Positions 1 through 10,183 of a stretch of 54,665 bases of DNA are shown here, in pieces. Below the pieces are notes generated by a model. The model had not been told where the DNA came from and did not search any database. It saw only the letters and a list, made by a program, of their open reading frames with translations. Position numbers and translations under genes: made by a program. Where the stretch lies: contig JAHNZQ020003149.1 in assembly GCA_019155205.2 (NCBI GenBank), forward strand, positions 1,937,181 to 1,991,845, in the 5' to 3' direction. This DNA comes from Gracilaria vermiculophylla (lineage: Eukaryota; Rhodophyta; Florideophyceae; Gracilariales; Gracilariaceae). How positions within the stretch are numbered: the stretch's first letter is position 1; each line of letters begins with the position of its first letter.

Positions 1-277
1 ACCTCTTGGACAACTCTAACCCCGTTTTGGTTTCTACAGTCGACCATTACGGCTCGTCCATTACCTTGCGGTTCTACTAGCGCCCGTGCGTTGCATTCTA
101 TCACTACCAATATAGGTGCATTCCGCAGGCCCGCTATCTCGCACCCCCAGTGGTTGTGCTACCGCGTACCTCTCAGGTTTCCTTTTCCCACCTTCTAGGT
201 TGAGCCCTCCGCGCGCTCCCTAGCCACGCGCCCACACGAACACCCTTTTGGTTTTTAGCCGCTTTGGTTATACCACA
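1..277 (-). other. foreign sequence interrupting the gypsy-1 left LTR
   Basis: The gypsy-1 LTR match that starts at 341 and runs leftward stops abruptly at 278. Sequence from 277 leftward (minus strand begins TGTGGTATAACC) has no similarity to the other LTR copies. A TG start at the junction is what an LTR inserted into an LTR would show, but the far end lies outside the window, so neither the element type nor a target duplication can be established. No protein was recognised in it. Confidence 0.4.
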
Positions 278-341
278 CTCCTGAGGGATATTGTACCTTA
301 AGGCCAAACCACCATATTTCCGTAGGAGCCACTGTACTACA
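278..341 (-). repeat. gypsy-1 3' LTR, only the first 64 bp present
   Basis: The minus strand begins TGTAGTACAGTGGCTCC and matches the start of the LTR at 9104 for about 64 bases with few differences, then stops at 278. It directly follows a polypurine tract, which identifies it as the 3' LTR of gypsy-1. The rest has been displaced by unrelated sequence. Confidence 0.75.
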
Positions 342-343
342 TA

Positions 344-357
344 CCCCCTTTCCTAAA
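344..357 (-). promoter_or_regulatory. polypurine tract of gypsy-1
   Basis: The minus strand reads TTTAGGAAAGGGGG, then TA, then the TG of the LTR. A purine run touching the 3' LTR is the expected plus-strand primer of reverse transcription. The same 14 bases occur twice more inside the element (1956-1969 and 6054-6067). Confidence 0.7.
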
Positions 358-986
358 TTGCACCACGTCCTCGAGGTGCATCTTCCGCTTTCTTGATCCC
401 TGGGGTGGCTGCTATCGGTGTTGCGGCACGTGCGGCCTCCGGCGGTTCGCCCGTTCTCTTTTTCAGGCGTTCCTTCTCTTCTCCATACTCCCGCGCGGCG
501 GATTGCCGCGGGTTCGCGTTTCATTCCTTGCGCCGTTCGTGGGCTCCAGCTCCTCTTCACCCGGCGATATCCGCTCCTTCTTGGTGTCATCCTTCGGTGC
601 TGCTGCGCCAGTCGGCAGCGTGAGCGTCCGCATCCTCCGGCGCATCGTGCGCGGTGCACGCGCGCAACTCCCATGGACGGAGCGTGGGGCAGTCGCGCGA
701 GGGTACTGACCCCCTGGAGGCGTTAGCCACTCTGACTCCTCCGAGGTTACTCCTTTTGGCAACACCCGCTTCTTCGCGTCCGTTTATTCAATCTCCGTGA
801 AGGTGCATCGTCTCATAATTTTCTCGTCCGCGCCCTCTTCATTCTTCACGAGACATGAACTTGCGCCACGCCATGGTGCTACATACCTCGCCTGTCTTCG
901 GTCGTCCGTCTTCTCCGCGCATTTCACCATGGCGTCTCAACGCAGCTCCCTCCGCGGTCGGTGTATAATCGAGGGCCGCTCCCTAA

Positions 987-1736
987 GTGGTGCCAGATCC
1001 CGCATCTCAGGTGCTTCGGCTACGACTCTTCGACTATGAACCCTTGGTGGAGAGCTTGGCAACTAGCGCGCCCTGTCAGTCACCGGCTACGTCCAAAGAT
1101 ATGGGCGCACCTCCCTAGGTGATAACCCCGCGGCCTGCCGCAGTGCCGAATGCTCCCGCAGTGGTACCCGCCGTGTCTCCTATGGAGGAGGACGAGATTG
1201 CTCCCGTCCCGGTACCTTCGGCCCCAGTGGTGCAACCCCGACTGCGGAGCGTCCCTGCGCCGAGTACTTAGCCTCGCCTGCGGAGTGTTCCAGTTCCCTC
1301 ACCACCGTTACCTCCGGCGTCTCCGACTCCACCCTTGGCATTGCCGTCCTCTACTGTGGAGCCCGCGGAATCCCGTCGGGGAGCTCCTGTCTCGGCTGGT
1401 CCGCTGTCTCCAGCTCCCTCCGTGGTGGTTGTTGCGCCATCACCGGAAGTGGCCGCATCTGGTGCACCGTCGGGAGGAGTCTCCTCTGGGGCTCTGGAGG
1501 CTGCCTTCCAGGAGTTGGTGCAAGCGTGCCTGGTGACAGGCCGTCCTGCTCCAGCTTCTCCTGTGGAGGCTCTACGCGAGGCGCGTACTTGGGTCTTAGA
1601 GCTCCACCAGGTCCGGACAGACCGAGCCTCGATGGCGGCCCTCAAGGAAAGCCTGTCGGAGTTCTTTGATAGCCAATTGCACACAGCGAAAGCGCGCCTC
1701 GAAGCGGAGCATTCCACGCGGTTCGGTAACCTGTAG
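987..1736 (+). pseudogene. opposite-strand ORF in the 3' tail of gypsy-1
   Basis: One plus-strand frame is readable from about 987 to a TAG at 1734-1736, broken by TAG at 1116 and 1269; TAA codons at 966 and 984 limit it upstream. A candidate ATG in a CACCATGGCG context at 929 is in another frame. The predicted protein has a Pro/Val/Ala-rich first half in which PRLRSVP occurs twice, and a C-terminal part of about 80 residues with helix-like heptads (QELVQAC, LKESLSEFFDSQL). It runs towards the 3' end of pol on the other strand, ending 243 bases short of the pol stop. I recognise no family. Antisense extra ORFs between pol and the 3' LTR are known in some gypsy elements; this may be one, or a fragment of a nested element. 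Confidence 0.45.
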
Positions 1737-1955
1737 GTGATAGGACCCTGACCAATAAAAGTTCCTTCGGATGGAGCGTAAGCTCCACGAACGGTAGTTC
1801 AAGCATGTATAGGCCGTGCCCGCGAGCTCAGCGACACGAAGTGCCGCCATAGGAGCATGCGAAAAAGCGAGCAAAGCATCCGGGAAGCGAAAAGAATAAC
1901 TCCAGGTGGGGGATAGACGGCGCAGTCGAAAAGCATCTCCGTTTGGGGGCCCCCT

Positions 1956-1969
1956 CCCCCTTTCCTAAA
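1956..1969 (-). repeat. second copy of the polypurine motif, just after pol
   Basis: The minus strand has TTTAGGAAAGGGGG, identical to the tract at 344-357, starting 9 bases past the pol stop. It is followed by GAGGGGGCCCCC and flanked by CCGTTT and AAACGG, so it could fold into a hairpin. It has no LTR next to it. Confidence 0.55.
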
Positions 1970-1978
1970 CGGAAGCGC

Positions 1979-4900
1979 CTATGTGGAGTGGCGTTTCCGC
2001 ACCAGACTGGCGTGGTATCGCCTAAGGGAGTTCTCCGGGATATATTCCGGAGGTTCTTCCGTGTCTTCCTTCGAGGTGTACCCATACCAGTGGACGTGGT
2101 ATAGTACTCCTGCAGGGGTTCGTCGGTGGGAGACAATATGATCCACCGCGTAGAGGATGTCGCCTTCAGGGGTCATGATGGCATCGGGGGCCTCCAGGAT
2201 AGGCTCACCGAGGGCGGTGATGCGGTTCCCAGTATCCCGTGGTGTCGTTGCGCCTGAGGTGGTCGACAGGGGAATCTCCGCGCATTGTCCCTGAGGTGGG
2301 GTGGCGGGCATTCCTGGAAGGCTGGGCGTTGGGACTTTCGTCACCCTATCACGGGAGACGACATCCCTGAGCCCGTTCACCTCAATGGCGACAGTTTCCC
2401 TGTAGGTGGCCAGGACTTTGAAGGGCCCTGAGGTTGTCGGCGATAGCTTGCGCGTGACGTCCGGCGGTTCATCGGAGTTCTCCTCGGGTTTATCGAGGAA
2501 CACCTCTTCCACTTCCTTCAGGTGAGGACCTTCCATAACGTTTCGGTCGAAGTCCTGTTTGTATCTCCTCTGTGTGGCGTTGAGCCTCTCCTTCGCGAGC
2601 GAGAGTGCGTTCTCATATCGCCTTAGGATGGAGCGTTTGGCTTGCGCCACTGTTGGCGTCTGTGGTCCATCCGCTGTGTGCGCCGTGGCGCGTGCCGTGA
2701 TGACAGCACTTGGCGGAATGCGCGAGAGCACCAAATTAAAAGGAGCAGTCCCCGTGGAGCGGTGCACCTGTAGGTTGTATGCATACGTGAGGGGTCCCAC
2801 ATATACGTCCCAATCCTTCTGGTGGTCCGCGACAAAGTGCTTCAACCTCGAGGCGATGGTTTTGTTGAACCGTCCCGCCTGGCCGTTTGTCTGGGGGTGA
2901 TAGGCAGTTGTAAACAACTGCTTCATCCCCATGATTCCGGAGACGGCGCTGAAGAGTTTCGCCGCGAACTGGGGGCCGTTGTCCGTAGGGAGGTACAACG
3001 GTATCCCGTAGAGATAAACCCAATGCTCCAGAAAGGCGTCGGCAATCACTGCTGCAGTAGTGCTCCGGAGGGGGATGGGACGCGTGATCTTGGAAAAGCG
3101 ATCCGTGATCACGAGGATAAATCGGTGCCCTCGCTCCGTCTTGGGGAGAGGATTCAAGATGTCCATGTCCACAAACTCCAACGGTCCTGAAGGTGGGAAC
3201 GGCGTGAGCGGCGTCCGGTGTTTCCGTATACTCCCCCTAGCGGCGGCGCAGGAATAACAATCCGCCACCGTTTGAAAGGCGTCGTTGGCCATGTTCGGCC
3301 AATAGAACTCCCTCCGCATGGTGAAATACATCCGAGATCCACCGGGGTGCCCCGCTAGGCAAGGATAGTGCGAGAGATACAACACTCTCGCCCGTAACTT
3401 CGTAGGCACCACCTTTTGGAGAGCTCCGTTCAGAGGGGCGCGGCGTTCAAGCATGCCGTCACGGTCGACATCGAACGATGATGTCAAACTCCCCACAGTG
3501 GCGAGGCACTCCTTGCAGTATGCATCCGTACTCTGCTCCTTCAGGAACTCCGCTATGGTAATGGGGAGAACTTCTTTCTCCTCCTCAACAAGAGCCATCA
3601 CCTCAGGGAGTCCACTGGACTTTCCTCCAGGTTCACAGCATTCCAAACATTCTCCATCGGATCCTTCTTTCCCGTCGGCGTTCTGGATGACCAGACACGG
3701 GATGTTGTCCTTCAAAGGTGTTTTATCTTCCCCATCGGTTGAGATTCGCGAGAGCGCATCCGCGGCCTGGTGTTTTATCCCAGGACGGTGGAGGATGTCA
3801 AACTCGAACTCCAGAAGGCGTAACCTTCACCTTTACAGGCGACCGGAAGCATTCGTCAAGGACAGTGTCCACTTCAGTGGTACGTGGTCCGTCCTCAAGG
3901 TGAAGCGCGCGCCTTCCAGGCATGGGCATAAAAGCAAAACCGCCCACACGATGGCAAGAAACTCGCGCTCCGAAGTGGAATAATTCCCTTCCGTAGGGGT
4001 GAGGCTGCGACTCCAATACCCGATGGGTTGAAGTCCACCTTCAGGTTGTTTCTGTAGGAGGGCACATCCAACCTGGTACTTACAGACGTCAGTGTCCAGC
4101 ACCATTCGGCCGTGCCGCTTCGGCAATACCAAGATTGGTGGTTCTATCGGTCTCCTCTTCAGGGTGTCGAAGTCTTCAAACTCCTCATCCGTCAGGAGAG
4201 CCAATTGCGTCGGTTTGTACTACTCCTGGAGGCGATTTAACCGCGCCGCTATACGGGAGATGTGAGGGACAAACCTCCGGAAGACGTTACACAACCCAAG
4301 GAAGGAGCGGAGCTCCGTCTGGTTTGTGGGAGGGCGAGCTTCCTTAATGGCGTCCTGAGTTTTTCGAGAAACCTGTAGGCGGCCCGGGAGCACAACGTGC
4401 CCCAGGTAGTCTACCGACGACTTGAAAAAGAAACATTACTCCATCTTCAAGGTGAGGCCAGCATCCTTTAGGAGTTGGAGCACGTGCTTCACATGAATGA
4501 AGTGCTCCTCCACGCTGCGGGAGTATATGATGACATCATCGATATACACCAAGGCATACTGCCATTTCACCTTTGACAGGATAATGTCCACCGCTCGTTG
4601 GAACGTAGCGGGTGCATTCTTCAACCCAAATGGCATCCTTAGGAATCTGAAGATCCCACAGTGCGAGATGAACGTTGGTTTATCTTTATCGGAGTATTCC
4701 ATCTCAATCTGCCAGTAGCCGCTATTGGCATTTAGCGTGGAGAAAACGGACGCATCGCCTAAATAGTCGATACATTCATCCATCCGGGGTATCGGGTACG
4801 AATCGCGTACCGTCACCTCGTTAAGGCGCCTGTAGTCAATACAGAATCTTAGGGAGCCATCTTTCTTTTTGACAAACACCACCGGGAAGGCCCATTCGGA

Positions 4901-6481
4901 ATTGGAAGGCTCTATAACGCCCTTCTCCGGCATCCGGTAGACCTCATCGCGTTCAAAGTCGCGCGCGTGGGGTCCGGCCCTCCTCGGGAGTTGATGTACC
5001 GGCTAAGCATCCGGTGTGAGCTGGATCCTGTGCTTGGCCAGGCTGACCTGACCCAGGCAACCAGACCACATGTCCTCGAAGGCGGATAGCATCTCCACTA
5101 TCCTGTGGCGATACCCTTCGAAATCATCGCCAATTTGGAGCTTCTCCTGCCAGGTGGCAGGACTCTCTTCCTCATGAGCCGCGGAAGTCGCTTCCGTCTC
5201 CACGGTGGAGATAGCATCGCGGTCCGCAAAGTCTTTCGCTGGTGGGAGGTGAGCCAATCCTGCAGGGGCGGGTAGTGCCACCCCGACGACAATTCCTTTC
5301 TGGAGCCGTAACGACGACTCCTTGAGGTTAGCGAGCACAACCCTAAAGGGGATGTTCGGTATTACTTCCATAACACCGTTCGCCATCATGGAGTGCCGCA
5401 TTGTCGTCAGGTGTGGACTCCTTTGTAGGAATGAAAAGCCAGATGCAGAGGTCTGCACCCAGACTTCGGCCTGACTCCTCGCGGGTATTTTAATGCTCTT
5501 CAGCACGCGGAGCTTATTCGACTGAGTCTCCTTCGAAAGGTTACCCACTTGACGCGCGTTGGCGTCCGGTCCTGGAGATACGGACACAATACCTAAAAGG
5601 GCAGCGTCATGAAACGTCACCTTCCGCAGGCGTGGGTAGATTTAACGTACATAACTATCCACAAAGGAAATGCCCAAAATGCATTGTGCGGCCAAGTTGG
5701 TCGCCACGAAGAACCACACTTTCACCTGTAAGGAGCCCAACCGGAGGTACAAGGGGATTGTGCCGAGGATGTTCAATGCTCGTCGCGACGCATCGCGTAC
5801 CGTCGGTAGCTTGCCAGTCCTCAAGGAGCCGAGAGCAGACGGCGGGAGCACGTCGGCGTGCACCAGATTGGGGCCAGCTCCGGTATCGAGGATAGCGCGC
5901 ACCGTGGTGGAGGCGAGCGGGGAACATCCTATAGAGGCGAATACCTTGTAATTCTCACGGCGGAGCGTGCAAAAAGAATCCTCAAAGGTGTCAAAGGGGT
6001 CGAACGGGATTGGGGGGCCCGCCGATTCTGCATCGACGGAGCAGACGGCCTCTCCCCCTTTCCTAAATGCGACCTCCGTGGAGTCGAGGCTCGATGTCGG
6101 AGAGCCACGCGGAGCCTCTACGCGTGGCTCTGAGAGTTTTCCTGGTTGGTGGAGAGGGGCTGGTTTCCAGGCGGGGACGGCTTCTGCGGTTTTGCATCGC
6201 GATGCGACGTGCTTCCTCGAGTTGCAACCGGCTGGGACACCGGCACCTGCGTTGCGGGTGCCGTTGACAGTGGGACAGGCTGCACTCCCGGTGGAGCACG
6301 GTAACCGTAGTTTCCTTGACGGGAGCGGATGTCGCGATACGCGGTTCGATAACTTCCGCCCTCCGTTGGTGTGTCCTTCCGGTCCTGGACGTTTTTCTCT
6401 CTTTCCTGTAGGATGGCGGCCCTCATTGCCGGGGTGAGAGCCGTACAGTGTACGGGCTCTCGTGACAAGCAAATCCTGCAA
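1979..6481 (-). pseudogene. pol: gypsy-1 pol: protease, RT, RNase H, integrase, chromodomain
   Basis: A single minus-strand frame of about 1500 codons, in the -1 frame relative to gag and overlapping its end by about 360 bases. Domains in order: aspartic protease (ILDTGAGPN near 5890), reverse transcriptase (FCIDYRRLN, PFGLKNAPATFQ, YIDD at 4546-4535), RNase H, integrase with an HHCC zinc finger (LSHYPCLAGHPGG, then CYSC) and a DDE core (MDILNP, PTDNGPQF), then a C-terminal chromodomain (VDHIVSHRR, VHWYGY). In-frame stops lie at 5642 (TAA), 5003 (TAG), 4436 (TAA), 4220 (TAG), 3833 (TAA) and 3827 (TGA). The first RT Asp is Asn (STLNAN; AAT at 4732-4730) and the third integrase residue, normally Glu, is Gly (GQAGRFN; codon 2875-2873). 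I saw no frameshift. Long nonfunctional but still readable. Confidence 0.93.
6054..6067 (-). repeat. third copy of the polypurine motif, inside pol
   Basis: TTTAGGAAAGGGGG on the minus strand, identical to the tract beside the 3' LTR, lies in the coding frame ahead of the protease (reads VAFRKGG). Central polypurine tracts exist in some retroelements; position and function here are unproven. Confidence 0.5.
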
Positions 6482-8394
6482 GGCGGTGGGTAGCCTCGAG
6501 GGTTCGCAAATCTGACGCTCCTGTAGGATCCTGCCGAGGCGTACGAAGTGGGAGACGAGGTTATCCTCGCCCTAGACGGTGCTCCCTGAGAGGAGGCGTA
6601 TGTGAGGGCAAGGGCCTCTTGCTCTCCTACAAGCGTGGGCTCGTCGACTTCCTCCGAGGTGCTGGAGTCCAACGTCAGGGCGGATGCCCGACGGGTCTTT
6701 GAGGCGGCCGATTTGTCCGAAAGTGGAGCATGACTGCGGCGAGCGGCACGGTGGGTATCCCCATAGGATTCCACGAAACGTGCTAACTCCGTATAGGTGG
6801 TCTTTGGGTGCGTGGTCAAGTGATTACGCACCCTTGCGCGTATCGAGGGAAGGATTCCCTCGACAAACAAAGACTTCAATCGCCGTTCGGAGTACACATT
6901 CCCATACCGCAAAGCCTTCGTCCGCAGCTTCTGTGAGAACTCCGTCTCGGTCATTCCGGTGTTCTGCCTATAGAAGGTTACTTCAGCATCAGCATCGGCT
7001 ATTACCTCGTCCATGGCGTACCTTTTAAGGAGGAAATTGACTATCTCCGGGTACGTCGTCAAGATCTACGTTCCAGGATCATCCACAATGGTGCTCTCCC
7101 CCGTGAGGCGCGGCTGCACCAGCGAGTGCGCTTGACCTGTGAGGTAGAACTGAAAGCACCATACGGCGGCACCTTCATGGACACCATTTGTGTTACACGC
7201 TGAACGGAAGCGCGTAAGAAAATTCAACACCGAGATGTTGTCTTCGCTTGACAAGGAGTGCTTCTTCATTTGAATATCCATACGGCGCTGCATCTTCGTG
7301 AGTCGTTTAGCGACCGACGCGTCGTAAAGTGTGGAGCGATCATTCAACCTGTAGGTGTCATAACCCACCACTTTGGCGAAGAGGTCGTTAAGCGGGACGT
7401 ACTTCCTGACCCTTCTGCTCTTCTCCTTGGGAGGTATACTGTCCTCCGAGCTGGAGCTGTTTACGCATTCGGAGTCTGAGCTTCCCTCCGAATCGGTGTC
7501 TCGCTTTCTTCTTTTCTACCTCTGTTTCTTTCTTCGTCTTTCCTTGAGGTGGTCTGGGTTGCTGACGATACCCCCGTTTTCGCGATCCACCCGAGGAGTA
7601 TCCTTTCCTTCTCTCCTTGTGTGGACTTCGTCGCGACCGGTATCCTGTCCTCCTCCGCGGGGCGTCAGGTCCAGATGGTGCATAGCAAGATTCCTGAGGT
7701 GGTCCCGTTTCCCTACGGCAGTATCCTTTCCTCCTCTGGCGTTGGGGCTGGCAGTATCCTTTCCTTCTCTGCCCGGGGTCACCTTAGGTGTTGATAGAGG
7801 GAACCTCTCCTGTACGGATGAATAACTTTGGAACGCCGCTGCGCGGAGCAGCTGTGCGGTTTGGGAGCGAACCTCCGCACGGATACCATCTGAGATCACC
7901 TCGAAGAAGGGTTCCGAATCCAGCAAAGCATCTACAGCACGGTGAGCGCTCTCCGATGCGATGTCCTCCACAAGGGCGTGGCAGCGCGATCCGAAGTGGG
8001 CTTCAACACCTGCAGGAATTCTTTTGACCAGCTCCCGTGAGAGCCAATCCGTAAGACGCGGGGCCAGGGACTCCAAGAGGGTGTTATCCTCCGCGTGTTC
8101 CCGTTCCTGCAGCTCCGGAGGTGGCGGCTGCGATGCCGTGTGCGGTTCTTCAACCTTCACATCCGCGTTCTCTAGAGGTGCTGCGGGGGTTTCCGCTTGC
8201 CTCCGATCATGCATTCTCCTAAGGCGATTCCTGAAACGCTCCACTGAGGAGCCAGGATTCCGAAGGAGACTTTCACGGTCCTCCAGGGTGACGGCCATCT
8301 CTTGGGGAGCGCTGCGCGTGCTGCGCCCACCAACGGAGCTGGCTGCTTGAGGATCCTGTAGGGGGGTTTCCATGGGATGTTCTGAGGGGTCCAT
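6118..8394 (-). pseudogene. gag: gypsy-1 gag
   Basis: One minus-strand frame from ATG at 8394 to TAG at 6118, interrupted by TAG codons at 7516 and 7066 but not by frameshifts. It would be about 758 residues. The N-terminal third is acidic and coiled-coil-like (RLTDWLSRELVKR), followed by a low-complexity stretch repeating GKDT/GQDT. The middle resembles a capsid (VAKRLTKMQRRMD, FLTRFRSACN, TETEFSQKLRTKAL). A variant Cys motif (PPCRICLSREPVHC, CX2CX6HC) replaces the usual zinc knuckle and is followed by a Gln/Pro-rich tail. A leader of 136 bases separates it from the primer site. Pol lies in the -1 frame over the last 360 bases, which fits a frameshift strategy; AGGAAAAC about 30 bases before the gag stop and GAAAAAC near 6395 are weak slip-site candidates. 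Confidence 0.88.
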
Positions 8395-8530
8395 AGAGGA
8401 GTAGGTCGGGGGTGATTTGCTTCCACTTCCGGATCACGTTAAGGAAGAAATCCACTGTTGGGGGTTGGTCGTTGCGAACTAGAAAAACGGTTCTGCTGCG
8501 ACTTGTGCGAATCCTTTAAGAACTGTGACC

Positions 8531-8548
8531 TTCTAAGTCGGGAGACCA
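8531..8548 (-). promoter_or_regulatory. putative tRNA primer-binding site of gypsy-1
   Basis: On the minus strand TGGTCTCCCGACTTAGAA starts 11 bases after the LTR end. It begins with TGG, as a site pairing to a tRNA CCA end should. Nearly the same sequence follows the LTRs of gypsy-2 (18626) and, degraded, gypsy-3 (40741). The tRNA is not identified. Confidence 0.55.
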
Positions 8549-8558
8549 GTTGTGGTTC

Positions 8559-9104
8559 TGTCAGCCCTCCTGTCGAGGTAGTAAAGCACAACGTTCGTTA
8601 GGAGTTTTTGTTGACTCCAAAGGCGCGTATTCCTAATGGTGGTCTCGGGTATCCGCTGTCGCGAGCCGGGGGAATTCTTAAAGGGAATCCGCAAACATCA
8701 AGCGGAGGGGGAGGTTCACTGGGCGGGCAATGCTCCTACAGGCGCTGCCATGATGCGACCTGGGGTTCGGCGGCTTAGAAACCTGCGTACATCGACAAGA
8801 GACTCCAACCGGAAAAGTAGATGAAGACTCAAGGGTGCTTGTCTTTACTTCTCCAGAGGTGGAGCTCAACCGGCAGTTTAAGTATCAAGCCGGGGGCCCG
8901 TCTCGGTAGGTCTCGCTACTGTACTAATTACCTGCATAAATTATCTAGAATAAATAATAAATTCTACCGTACCTCAAGGATACTGTAGCGCACGCGGGCG
9001 AGATTATGCACCACGTGGCCCAGCTAATAAATTAAGAACCCTCCTTAGGAATATTATACCTTAAGGCCAAACCACCCTATTTCCGTAGGAGCCACTGTAC
9101 TACA
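8559..9104 (-). repeat. gypsy-1 5' LTR (LTR1 family), 546 bp
   Basis: On the minus strand it runs TGTAGTACAG to GGGCTGACA. A second copy of exactly the same length is at 39564-40109 (opposite orientation), a 5' end fragment is at 341-278 and the 3' end of another is at 54431-54665. I estimate several percent divergence from the copy at 39564, nearly all substitutions. It supplies promoter and polyadenylation signals; a weak TATA-like stretch (GATACTTAAA here, GATATTTAAG in the other copy) lies mid-LTR. Confidence 0.92.
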
Positions 9105-9463
9105 ATAGTGGGTGTGGGTGCAATGTGGGAGGGCCGACGCCGCGCAGTGACGAAAAGGTTGACGCCAATCCACTAGAGGTAACCCAGACAACTTCTGCAT
9201 CTGGGGGTTCGGACTCTAAAGAAGCTGGAATAAAACGTGCGCGTCCGCTAAATATGAAGGGGGCGAAACGACGAAAGGTTGAGGACAGAAGTAGTGCAAA
9301 GCTCGCGGCAGCCGTAGCATCGATCGCTCAGTCGCAGGTACGCCGACTGCAAGAGTCCGAGCGTCGCAACAACATCGCACTGATGCAAAGCACGGATGTT
9401 CCCGAAGCGCTTCGGAAATTCTTTTTTCAGAAGATGGCCGAGGAGGTGATGAGTAAGTCCTGA
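9105..9463 (+). pseudogene. PIF-1 DNA-binding partner protein, C-terminal part
   Basis: The frame is open from the LTR junction at 9105 to TGA at 9461-9463, with no ATG of its own. It encodes a basic, Ala/Ser/Lys-rich segment (KRARPLNMKGAKRRK) and an amphipathic C-terminal helix (VRRLQESERRNN, FFFQKMAEEVM), the usual tail of the Myb/SANT-like second protein of PIF/Harbinger elements. The N-terminal DNA-binding domain is missing because the gypsy-1 LTR abuts it. It faces the transposase at 9.7-11.1 kb tail to tail, as in PIF-2 and PIF-3. Family assignment rests on that context and the C-terminal pattern. Confidence 0.55.
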
Positions 9464-9698
9464 ATCCAGGCTGTCAGCAGCGTTGAGGAAAGAAATACAA
9501 ACGACGGTACGGATGGTCAGGCTAGCGAGACTCAGGGGTCACAGGGGCAGTAAACGGCCTGTTTACTTTAGCGCAAAGTCTTACTTCAACAATTAGACCG
9601 TAGCCCTTCGTTGTTATGGAGCTTCTCCTGCCTTTTTTTGAGGCGGTAGCGGCCTCTCGAGTTTGTCCCAGTTATGTTAAGTAAAGTTTCTCACATGT

Positions 9699-9920
9699 TC
9701 ATGGCTGCGACGTCGCTCCAACTTGCCAGATAGGAAGCTTTAAGGCTTCTCGAAGCTGTAGGTGGAATGATGTAGACTTTGTTTTTGCAGCTTGATGCAA
9801 CTGTTGTACTCGTTCTTCAGCTGAATGCGCTTTCGGAATATTTCGGGCTACACTTGGTGTCTGGCGGCCAAAGTTGTTGAAAAACAAATGAGCTATTTGC
9901 GCTATACTCTCTTGTGACAC
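9699..9920 (-). pseudogene. PIF-1 transposase, displaced C-terminal end
   Basis: This minus-strand frame ends in HLQLREALKLPIWQ and a TGA. Its final segment resembles the last 25 residues of the PIF-2 transposase (LPALNQRLVSALGSHIW). It is separated from the main transposase frame by a duplicated segment and stop codons, so it reads as the detached C-terminus of the same gene. Confidence 0.4.
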
Positions 9921-10183
9921 AGGTCGTACAGTTCACAATTTGAACTACCAACACGCCCCCTCGCCCTGTACTTCCTTACAGAACGAGACCTTAAGCTTAC
10001 AGTAACCACTTTTGACCACTGCTGTACACATGTACAATTTCTCAGGCTCAGGTCACTTCTGGGAGTCGAATTCAGGGTCCTAGCGTTTAGCTGGGCCCAT
10101 AAACTGTTGGAAAACAGATGAGCTATTTGCGCTATACTCTCTTGTGACACAGGGCGTACAGTTCACAATTTGAACTATCAACA
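9871..10183. repeat. two direct copies of an 83-bp segment, 230 bp apart
   Basis: 9871-9953 and 10101-10183 share the core GAGCTATTTGCGCTATACTC and CTCTTGTGACACAGG, with only scattered differences. The 147 bases between are unique. They fall in the 3' part of the PIF-1 transposase gene, so the gene has been partly duplicated or has taken an insertion that copied its site. Confidence 0.75.

Larger units (their letters stand above)
278..9104 (-). mobile_element. Ty3/gypsy LTR retrotransposon gypsy-1 (chromodomain type), degenerate
   Basis: On the minus strand the order is LTR (9104-8559), primer-binding-like site (8548-8531), gag, pol (protease, reverse transcriptase, RNase H, integrase, chromodomain), a 1.6 kb tail holding an opposite-strand ORF, a polypurine tract (357-344) and the start of the 3' LTR (341-278). 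Protease before reverse transcriptase and integrase last marks Ty3/gypsy. gag and pol keep one frame each but carry about eight in-frame stops. Two catalytic residues are lost. The left LTR is truncated by foreign sequence, so no target duplication can be read; the right flank is ATAGT. The element appears inserted in the PIF-1 DNA-binding gene. Confidence 0.92.

Noticed and set aside
255..765. Overlapping 100-140-codon frames on both strands
   Set aside because: GC-rich low-complexity sequence around the gypsy-1 LTR edge and tail; no motif and mutually exclusive frames.
10050..10100. tRNA-derived SINE in the spacer of the 83-bp repeats
   Set aside because: Only a weak B-box-like word; no A box, poly-A or tRNA-like fold.
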